Of a stretch of DNA of 11,890 bases, positions 6,607-11,890 are shown piece after piece. A program made the translations under genes and the position numbers. This DNA is from Syntrophaceae bacterium (lineage in GTDB: Bacteria > Desulfobacterota > Syntrophia > Syntrophales > Smithellaceae): positions 1,124-13,013 of the forward strand of contig DNYQ01000261.1 of assembly GCA_003506745.1 (NCBI GenBank). The letters are read 5' to 3'. The stretch's first letter is position 1; each line of letters opens with the position of its first letter. Below the pieces are notes generated by a model that was not told the origin of the DNA, did no database searches, and saw only the letters and a program-made list of their open reading frames with translations.

Positions 6607-8844
6607 ATGAAGGGTCTCCATTCATATCCCGCTCCAATTTTTACCTTAAAACCTTCCAGCGACATTCTCTTCATGCGCAAGAAGTGCGCAGAGTGGTTGA
6701 TCCGTTGCCTGGATTTCCAGGACTCGGTGGTCGGTGAGCTTTTCAAAGTCCTGGAGTGGACCCTGGGGCGGCCTTTGGACGATCTCGCGGGCAACGTTCG
6801 GGAATGGCTTGCAGACGGCAAGGGGAGGACCCTTGGCCCGCTGAAGCGGGAACGCATCGAAGAAACCATGGCCGAAATCGATGAATGCCCCACTGTAGCA
6901 ACTGAAGCGTTGGAAACCGTGGCGAACTTTGCGCCGCAGAGCCTGCTGCGGGTACTCGCCACGCATGCACGCGTGGCGCTCTCCGAGTACCTGGAGCAGG
7001 AACCGCACCAGGGGGGAAGCGATTTGGAACACTGCCTGGACCAGTTCAGGAAGCTTCTCGGCCTGTCCGCCCACGAAAGCGAGCTCTGCCTGCTGCTATA
7101 CTGCAGAGACAAAGTCCATTCCTGGGAACGCTACTTCGAGGACGAGTTTGAAGCCACCCGGACCATCGGGCGAAACAAGCTGTGCCACACTCTGGGAATT
7201 AGCATGACCGAACTACGGCGGATTCTATCCGGCAAGCTGGCCAAGCTGAACATCCTGGATGCCGATTCGCGCCTCAGCCTGAGCTCCAGCTATGTCGCGT
7301 TTCTTGAAAACGGTGATGCGGACGACCTGACCCGCGAATTGTTCTCAGTTCAGAGAGGTGGCTCCCTGGCTTTGTCCGATTACGTCTTAGACCCGGCGGA
7401 ATTAGGGCATGTCTGTTCCCTGCTCGGCAGCCCCGGCTCGACTCCCACCCATATTCTGCTTTACGGCGCCCCTGGCACCGGGAAAAGCAGTTTCGCTCGC
7501 TCGCTGGCTCGGAAGCTGGGGCTACAGGCCTACAACGTTGCCTTGCCAAAGGACAGCGACCAGGACACCCGGCGGGCCGGCATCGAGGCGTGCCTGAACA
7601 TCACCGCGAATGGATCCACCGGGCTTGTCGTGGTGGACGAGGCCGACAACCTCCTCAATACCGTAATGTCCTTTCTTCTTTTAGGACAAGGCCAGGACAA
7701 GGGATGGCTCAATGAACTCCTGGAACGGCCGGGCGTACGCATGGTCTGGATCACCAACAGCATCGACGGGATAGAACAATCCGTGCGTCGGCGTTTTGCC
7801 TACAGCGTTCAGTTCCAACCGCTGGGCATCAAGCAGAGGGTCCGGCTCTGGAGGAACGTACTCAAGAAGAACAAGGCCACTGGCCTCCTTGATCCGGATC
7901 AAATAGGAGAACTCGCCAAAAAATTTAATCTGTCCGCGGGGTACATCGACTTGGCCGTGAAAAAGGCGTTGGAATCCAAAAACCGCCAGCCAGCCCAATT
8001 CCGGAGGGCCGTGGAATTGTCGTTGAAGGCGGGGCTGACGCTCGCCAACGACGGCGAGCCGGCAGAGGCCGCACGCACCATGGACCGCAACTATTCGCTG
8101 GAAGGGATCAACGTGGGTTGCGACCTTGACGGCTTCATGACCAGGCTGGAGCGATTCGATCGCGGCCTGCGGAACAAAAAGGCTCCGCACGCGAACATGA
8201 ATTTGCTGTTCTACGGCCCTCCCGGAACCGGAAAGACCGAATTAGCCAAGTATGTTGCGCAGCGACTGGAGCGAGAGCTGGTCACACGGCGCGCCAGTGA
8301 ATTGCTCGCCCCCTACGTCGGCATGACGGAGCAACGCATCGCAGAGGCCTTCCGGTCTGCGGAAAAAGATGAAGCAGTGCTCCTGATCGATGAAGCGGAC
8401 AGCTTCATCTTCGACCGAAGCCTGGCCGTCCGGTCCTGGGAAGTGACCGCGGTCAACGAATTCCTGACCCAAATGGAGCGGTTTCGCGGGCTCCTTATCT
8501 GCACCACCAACAGGATGGAGCAACTGGATTCCGCCTCCATGCGCCGCTTCAACCAAAAAATCGGCTTCGATTACCTCACGGGTGACGGCAACGTCATATT
8601 CTACCGGCGCATGTTGGCACCCCTTATTCATGGCAGGCCCACAAAGGACGTGTTGAATCCGCTTTGCCATTGTTCCAACCTTGCTCCCGGGGATTTCAAG
8701 ATTGTACGTGACCGATTTTCGTTTTATTCCCAAAATGAACTAACGCATGAGACCCTGGTCCAGGCCCTACTGGAGGAGTCTCAAATCAAGGCAAACCGGA
8801 ACAGGACAAACCCCATCGGCTTCAACCGTCCATCCCGAAAGTGA
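6607..8844 (+). CDS. Tandem AAA+ ATPase with unrecognised N-terminal domain
   Basis: 745 residues from ATG 6607. Residues 1 to about 250 are mostly helical and I do not recognise them; LCLLLYCRD and a GISMTELRRILS stretch (about 197-208) resemble a small helix-turn-helix-like bundle. The first AAA module has Walker A GAPGTGKS (287-294), Walker B LVVVDEAD (340-347), ITNS sensor 1 and RRRF (394-397). The second has GPPGTGKT (537-544), a pore-loop-like APYVGMTE, Walker B LLIDEAD (592-598), sensor-1 TTN and MRRF. Both modules keep Walker A and B, so both should bind and hydrolyse ATP. Proteins of this type form rings that remodel or unfold partners. The ending LAPGDFKIVRDRF fits the C-terminal helical lid. 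The gene is followed after 7 bases by the WYL gene, whose ribosome site overlaps the stop codon, so the two are coupled. The cellular target is unknown; a role with the upstream enzymes is inference. Confidence 0.88.
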   Translation: MKGLHSYPAPIFTLKPSSDILFMRKKCAEWLIRCLDFQDSVVGELFKVLEWTLGRPLDDLAGNVREWLADGKGRTLGPLKRERIEETMAEIDECPTVATEALETVANFAPQSLLRVLATHARVALSEYLEQEPHQGGSDLEHCLDQFRKLLGLSAHESELCLLLYCRDKVHSWERYFEDEFEATRTIGRNKLCHTLGISMTELRRILSGKLAKLNILDADSRLSLSSSYVAFLENGDADDLTRELFSVQRGGSLALSDYVLDPAELGHVCSLLGSPGSTPTHILLYGAPGTGKSSFARSLARKLGLQAYNVALPKDSDQDTRRAGIEACLNITANGSTGLVVVDEADNLLNTVMSFLLLGQGQDKGWLNELLERPGVRMVWITNSIDGIEQSVRRRFAYSVQFQPLGIKQRVRLWRNVLKKNKATGLLDPDQIGELAKKFNLSAGYIDLAVKKALESKNRQPAQFRRAVELSLKAGLTLANDGEPAEAARTMDRNYSLEGINVGCDLDGFMTRLERFDRGLRNKKAPHANMNLLFYGPPGTGKTELAKYVAQRLERELVTRRASELLAPYVGMTEQRIAEAFRSAEKDEAVLLIDEADSFIFDRSLAVRSWEVTAVNEFLTQMERFRGLLICTTNRMEQLDSASMRRFNQKIGFDYLTGDGNVIFYRRMLAPLIHGRPTKDVLNPLCHCSNLAPGDFKIVRDRFSFYSQNELTHETLVQALLEESQIKANRNRTNPIGFNRPSRK

Positions 8845-8851
8845 GGGGAAC

Positions 8852-9850
8852 ATGCCTGCCAAGCAGGATCCATATGCCAGCCCGGCCCAGAAAGCCGTCA
8901 GTTTGTACAGCTTGCTGCTTTTCACGGGCAAGCGCTACTTCTTGTCGGAATTGGCTGCTGAACTGGACTGTTCCAAACAGACGGTGCTGCGGATGATGGA
9001 GCAGCTGGAACGGGGCATGGGGATTTCCCTGGAGACAGGGAAAGAGGGTAACCGACGATGGTTCAGGGTGAAAACGCCACGAACGAAACCGCAGGTGGCG
9101 TTGGATCCCGATGACATCAGCAAACTTCTGCTCTGCAGGGACTTGGTTCGCCACCTTCTCCCCAAGCCGATCCTCAAGAAACTCGATGAAGTTGTGGCCA
9201 AGGCCACGGTTTTGCTGCCGAACATGGAGGAACGCTCGACCGCCCTTGATTGCCTCGGGGGAATCATGGTCAAGGGAGGTATCGACTACACGCCCTTTGA
9301 GGCGAGCATCGAGACCCTCCTGGCCGCCATCCCGCGAAAGAAGGTCTGCGAGGTCCGCTACAAGAGCTTCAACGCCGATGCCGCAAAGGTTCGCTACTTC
9401 GCCCCCATGCGTCTCACGGCCTATCGCGAGGCCTTGTATGCGGAGGGATGGTCCGTGGACCCGCGTGGCAAGCCAAGGCAGAAACACCGGATGGTCCTTG
9501 CCGTACATCGCATGGAGGGGGCCGAACCGACCAGGCTGACTCATGATTTTGAGCCGTGGTCCGCACCGGAATATTTTGGGTTCCCTGAATGTGAGCCGTA
9601 TCGGGTCAAGGTCGCCTTGTCCGAGTCCGCCGCTCGGTATGTCCGCGAACGGAAGTGGAGCGATGACCAGGCATTCCATGAGCATGCGGACGGCAGCGCC
9701 GTTCTGGAATTCACCGCGCAAAGCCGCAGCGAAGTCGTTTCCTGGGTGTTGTCCTTTGGCGGCGAAATGGAGTTATCTTGCCCACATGAACTGCGGAATG
9801 AAATAAGGAAAATTGCAAAAAAAATATCCGAATTTTATAATGAAAACTAG
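8852..9850 (+). CDS. HTH-WYL domain transcriptional regulator
   Basis: 332 residues. ATG 8852 follows GAGGGG at 8843-8848; an upstream in-frame ATG at 8747 would overlap the ATPase gene by about 100 bases and is less likely. The N-terminal winged helix (about 12-75) has LSELAAELDCSKQTVLRMME as helix-turn-helix. The WYL domain (about 165-225) contains EVRYKSF, FAPMRLTAYREALYAEGW, where the usual R-W-Y-L strand occurs, and HRMVLAVHRM. The C-terminal WCX-like domain (about 248-325) begins YRVKVALSESAARYV and contains AVLEFTAQS and WVLSFGGEMEL. WYL proteins sense ligands, often nucleotide-type or nucleic-acid signals, and regulate defence, repair and phage-response loci. As the last gene of the run it probably controls the cassette, perhaps through the repeat at 6554-6574. 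The final 20 or so codons become AT-rich, so the boundary with the next DNA falls inside this gene. Confidence 0.9.
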   Translation: MPAKQDPYASPAQKAVSLYSLLLFTGKRYFLSELAAELDCSKQTVLRMMEQLERGMGISLETGKEGNRRWFRVKTPRTKPQVALDPDDISKLLLCRDLVRHLLPKPILKKLDEVVAKATVLLPNMEERSTALDCLGGIMVKGGIDYTPFEASIETLLAAIPRKKVCEVRYKSFNADAAKVRYFAPMRLTAYREALYAEGWSVDPRGKPRQKHRMVLAVHRMEGAEPTRLTHDFEPWSAPEYFGFPECEPYRVKVALSESAARYVRERKWSDDQAFHEHADGSAVLEFTAQSRSEVVSWVLSFGGEMELSCPHELRNEIRKIAKKISEFYNEN

Positions 9851-9860
9851 GAGTTATCTC

Positions 9861-10343
9861 ATGAAAAATTTCACTCCATGGGTACTATGGGAAAAAATGA
9901 AAAAGGACCCTGATGGAATTAATTGCCCAGGAATTTATTTAATCACTTTTGACAAGAAAGTACTGAATAAAGCTGCTGATCCAACCCAAAGTGAAATTGT
10001 ATATGTTGGCATGACAAATTCAAAAGGTGGAATTAAATCGAGGCTCAAGCAGTTTGTTTGTGCAGTTCGAGGTACGAAAGTTCATAGTGGCGGATCTAGA
10101 GTTCGATATCAAATTAAAAGAAACAAAAACTTTGAATTTTACAAAAAACAAGAAGAACTATTAAAAAATTTGCATATATCATTTTGCGCATTCAAATGTA
10201 ATGTAAAATTAGTGTCACCAGAAACATTACGCGTAATGGGAGAAGTTGCGAAGCACGAATATTATGTATTATCCGACTATTTAGAAAAAAATAAATGCTT
10301 GCCTCGATTTAATGACAGGAAATTATCGCCAAGGAAAGATTAG
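9861..10343 (+). CDS. Stand-alone GIY-YIG nuclease-fold protein
   Basis: 160 residues from ATG 9861, chosen because TAGGAG (9848-9853) ends 7 bases upstream; a start at 9813 would overlap the WYL gene and has no ribosome site. The catalytic set of the GIY-YIG fold is present in order: PGIYLITF (23-30), IVYVGMT (46-52), Arg61 in IKSRLKQF, Glu133 in AKHEYYVL and Asn151 in RFNDRK. Members nick or cleave DNA in repair, homing or restriction. No additional DNA-binding domain is visible, so specificity must come from the core, from the basic insert at about 75-95 or from a partner. The gene sits 10 bases after the WYL stop and so may be read from the same transcript, but it is very AT-rich and appears to be a separate acquisition. 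Confidence 0.85.
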   Translation: MKNFTPWVLWEKMKKDPDGINCPGIYLITFDKKVLNKAADPTQSEIVYVGMTNSKGGIKSRLKQFVCAVRGTKVHSGGSRVRYQIKRNKNFEFYKKQEELLKNLHISFCAFKCNVKLVSPETLRVMGEVAKHEYYVLSDYLEKNKCLPRFNDRKLSPRKD

Positions 10344-10473
10344 TATGGAAAAAATTCCATGAAATATACATAGTAAATATTTATAAATCTACATTTTTAC
10401 AAATGATCCTATCTGCGCTGGAAGCATATTGCGTGCACCATAAAATTAATAAAAATTAATGAAATAACTCAAA
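10344..10473 (+). other. AT-rich gap with small palindrome ATGGAA-AAAA-TTCCAT
   Basis: Just after the GIY-YIG stop, ATGGAA (10345-10350) and TTCCAT (10355-10360) form 6-bp arms around AAAA. The rest is very AT-rich and could hold a promoter for the next gene, but no hexamer pair stands out. The next ATG at 10474 has no clear ribosome site. Confidence 0.35.
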
Positions 10474-11238
10474 ATGAATAAGCTCAATAAAGTACTTAAT
10501 TTTGTGCGCGTTGATGGACAGCCTACGGCTCCTGTCTGCTTTCTTACCATAGAAGATGGAGGAGGCTTCACTGAAGCCGACCTAAATGCTCCAGAAGATG
10601 CCATGTGTTACTTTGACACCAACCCCGTGTGGATTCCACAAAAAGGAGAACTTGAGAAAAAGATAAAAGAGAAAGGTGGCATGCGTGCCAATCTTGGCAC
10701 TCCTGGCGTTTTTATATCAAAAATAATGAGCTATCTGAGATTTAGTGAGAAAGAGAGAGAATACGAATACGCTAAAAACTATCTTTACATGCGTAACGAA
10801 ATGAACATTAAATATTATCCGATTTCAAGATCAAGAATGGCACAAAATATTGACGGGCTATTGAACTTTCTTGGCCTTGAAAACATTCAAAAGTATTATG
10901 ACCTTTGTCGATTTGTCCGCTCGCCCAAGTTTATATCTATACAAGACATTTTTAACAGAAATAAATTTTATATAATTTGTGGAATTAAATACGAATGGAT
11001 GGACGTGCTCAAGCACATTTTTCTAGACACAGACTACTTTTCTACAGAGTCAACTTATACGACAAGAGAGACGCGTGGGAACAATTTAGCTTACGAATTT
11101 TATAATGATAATTCTGGAAAAACAACGCATGCTTATTTTAACATGTTTCGCAGAGGAATTAGCGATGATGAAGTCTATTCGTTTGCAGAACAAATTAAAA
11201 TAAAGCGCCAAGACATATTGAATTCTTTATGCTATTGA
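10474..11238 (+). CDS. Second EDGGG-family protein, distant relative of the glycosylase-like protein on the left
   Basis: 254 residues, function not recognised. Landmarks follow the order seen in the 2237-2965 protein: a strand ending in LTIEDGGG (24-31), KYYPISRSRMAQN (113-125), FYIICGIKYEW (165-175) and YFNMFRRGISDDE (221-233). The two glycine/acid loops (MEEGGG and IEDGGG), the mid-chain LP/YP motif and the FYGKSYINYW and CGIKYEW strand-turns line up with similar spacing. A common, perhaps uracil-DNA-glycosylase-like, fold is therefore inferred. The His-Pro of the first protein is replaced by an Arg-Arg-Gly here, so chemistry may differ or be lost. The protein has no membrane segment. It is AT-rich like the GIY-YIG gene before it, separated from that gene by 130 bases, and followed after 20 bases by the small gene at 11259. 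No Shine-Dalgarno sequence precedes the ATG. Confidence 0.75.
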   Translation: MNKLNKVLNFVRVDGQPTAPVCFLTIEDGGGFTEADLNAPEDAMCYFDTNPVWIPQKGELEKKIKEKGGMRANLGTPGVFISKIMSYLRFSEKEREYEYAKNYLYMRNEMNIKYYPISRSRMAQNIDGLLNFLGLENIQKYYDLCRFVRSPKFISIQDIFNRNKFYIICGIKYEWMDVLKHIFLDTDYFSTESTYTTRETRGNNLAYEFYNDNSGKTTHAYFNMFRRGISDDEVYSFAEQIKIKRQDILNSLCY

Positions 11239-11258
11239 TATTTAAAAAGGTGTGATAA

Positions 11259-11528
11259 GTGCCGGTCTGCTTGCCAGGATTTCCTAATGAACCGGGATCC
11301 GAAATAGTCGCTACGGTTCATCTAAAATTTCAACAAAGAACAATGTTGGCCACCATCGAACGGTTCCTTGATGGTGATGCCCCTTTCCATTGGGTTGGAG
11401 TTTATCTGGTTGTGCCTGGGTCAGACGGCAACAGGTACCATGAGATCTGCCACTTCGGTTTTTCCGATGAAACAAAAGCTCGGCAGCTACTCGGGCAGAT
11501 TGCTCAATGTGAAGATTGGATGTGCTGA
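11259..11528 (+). CDS. Small hypothetical protein (89 residues)
   Basis: GTG start at 11259 with AAGG ending 8 bases upstream; the stop is TGA at 11526-11528. I do not recognise the family. The sequence looks like a compact alpha/beta protein: a strand IVATVHLKF, a helix TMLATIERFL, a strand pair WVGVYLVV and YHEICHFGF, then a helix SDETKARQLLGQI and a terminal CEDWMC. It has no signal peptide or membrane helix. Composition is intermediate, closer to the host than to the AT-rich genes before it. It follows the second glycosylase-like gene by 20 bases and could be read with it. An internal ATG at 11343 is an alternative but poorer start. Confidence 0.55.
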   Translation: MPVCLPGFPNEPGSEIVATVHLKFQQRTMLATIERFLDGDAPFHWVGVYLVVPGSDGNRYHEICHFGFSDETKARQLLGQIAQCEDWMC

Positions 11529-11550
11529 AAAAAGTGACCGCCTTCTTACG

Positions 11551-11563
11551 GAGGCGAAGCCTC
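11551..11563. repeat. Small hairpin GAGGC-GAA-GCCTC after the last gene
   Basis: Perfect 5-bp arms with a 3-base loop, 22 bases after the stop of the 89-residue protein gene. A TTTT lies 9 bases downstream, too far for a good intrinsic terminator, though it could act weakly. Confidence 0.35.
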
Positions 11564-11627
11564 TGGATCGATTTTCCTTGAGCTTACTTCAGCCCGCGGC
11601 ATTCGAACTTCTAGGTGCCCTTTCCTA

Positions 11628-11649
11628 GGGCCAGCCCATCGGCTGGCCC
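11628..11649. repeat. GC-rich hairpin GGGCCAGCC-CATC-GGCTGGCCC
   Basis: Perfect 9-bp arms around a 4-base loop. It is not followed by a T-run on either strand, so terminator function is uncertain. Confidence 0.7.
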
Positions 11650-11792
11650 CCATACTCCTTTGGGCCGCAAAAGGCGGCTAAATAGGCCGATCACTTTCCG
11701 ACTAAAGAGACATGCGGTTGGCTACCTCCGCCAACGGCTCGCGGCGATGGAGTTTGAACACCAACTACGCGATACCGAATCTGCCGATCCCG

Positions 11793-11814
11793 ATTGTCCC
11801 CCCATTGTCCCCCC
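11793..11814. repeat. Tandem direct repeat, 2 x 11 bp (ATTGTCCCCCC)
   Basis: Two adjacent exact copies at 11793-11803 and 11804-11814, about 60 bases from the tRNA end. Such direct repeats near a tRNA attachment site could be recombinase arm sites or a slippage product. Confidence 0.8.
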
Positions 11815-11821
11815 AGCTTTT

Positions 11822-11864
11822 TTGGCAAAAGAAAAAGGCCTCGCGATTTTCGCCGCGAAGCCTT
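11822..11864 (-). terminator. Intrinsic terminator of the minus-strand tRNA gene
   Basis: Read on the minus strand, AAGGCTTCGCG and CGCGAGGCCTT form an 11-bp stem (one U-G pair) around GCGAAAAT. The T-rich tract TTTTTCTTTTG follows at once. The U-G pair fits only the minus-strand transcript, and the position, 10 bases after the tRNA 3' end, suits a tRNA terminator. Confidence 0.7.
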
Positions 11865-11873
11865 GTCATTCCT

Positions 11874-11890
11874 TGGTACCGGGGGGGGGA
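11874..11890 (-). tRNA. 3' end of a tRNA gene, probably tRNA-Leu (cut by the window edge)
   Basis: The minus strand reads TCCCCCCCCCGGTACCA. This parses as T-loop base 60 (T), five C of the T stem, the acceptor 3' strand CCCCGGT, discriminator A and an encoded CCA. The ending CGGTACCA is like that of the leucine tRNA with GAG anticodon in E. coli. Only 17 bases are visible, so identity is provisional. Confidence 0.6.

Larger units (their letters stand above)
11529..11820. other. Gene-poor stretch near the tRNA end
   Basis: No convincing gene. A plus-strand frame stays open from GTG 11615 to the window end. Its segment RHAVGYLRQRLAAMEFEHQL faintly resembles the C-terminal helix of a tyrosine recombinase, but no catalytic residues are present, so a decayed integrase tail is only a possibility. 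The stretch also holds the hairpins and the tandem repeat listed separately. Confidence 0.4.

Noticed and set aside
8747..8851. Earlier ATG for the WYL gene
   Set aside because: It would overlap the ATPase gene by about 100 bases and add a low-complexity, non-family extension; ATG 8852 has a ribosome site.
8822..9721. Minus-strand open frame (299 codons) opposite the WYL gene
   Set aside because: Shadow of a well-supported regulator gene in GC-rich DNA.
1..11890. CRISPR array
   Set aside because: No series of regularly spaced direct repeats was seen.

Overview
The window looks like an accessory (island-like) segment of a bacterial chromosome. The host's own GC-rich style, an AddA-like helicase-nuclease gene and what appears to be the 3' end of a tRNA-Leu gene at the right edge suggest a GC-rich proteobacterium, perhaps Desulfovibrio-like. 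That taxonomic guess is weak and rests on general impression only. Base composition is a clear mosaic: GC-rich 1 to about 2150, AT-rich about 2150-3650, a small GC-rich island about 3655-3800, AT-rich to about 3905, GC-rich 3910 to about 9790, AT-rich about 9790-11250, then mixed to the tRNA end.

Left block (1-3521): the 3' two thirds of a UvrD/AddA-type helicase fused to a RecB-like nuclease domain, followed after 19 bases by an AT-rich gene for a 242-residue protein that I tentatively place in the uracil-DNA-glycosylase-like fold. A gene on the opposite strand, converging on it, encodes a small protein with a papain/C39-like Gln-Cys-His-Asp pattern.

Spacer (3522-3909): a promoter for the peptidase-like gene and a perfect 50-bp palindrome followed by smaller inverted repeats. 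No function is recognised for this DNA.

Central cassette (3910-9850, all + strand): a dual-specificity-type phosphatase, an ADP-ribosylglycohydrolase, a protein with two gamma-glutamylcyclotransferase-like domains, a tandem AAA+ ATPase and an HTH-WYL regulator. Genes two and three overlap by 4 bases, and genes four and five are 7 bases apart. A near-palindromic, AT-rich operator-like site sits in front of the ATPase. Three enzymes that remove adducts, one two-ring remodelling ATPase and one ligand-sensing regulator in a row make this the best candidate for an undescribed multi-gene stress or defence system.

Right block (9861-11528): a stand-alone GIY-YIG nuclease, a second protein that shares motif order with the glycosylase-like protein on the left, and an unrecognised 89-residue protein. 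The window ends in about 345 bases without a convincing gene, holding hairpins, a tandem 11-bp repeat, a minus-strand terminator and 17 bases matching the 3' end of a tRNA with CCA. This arrangement fits an island bounded by a tRNA, but no intact integrase is visible.
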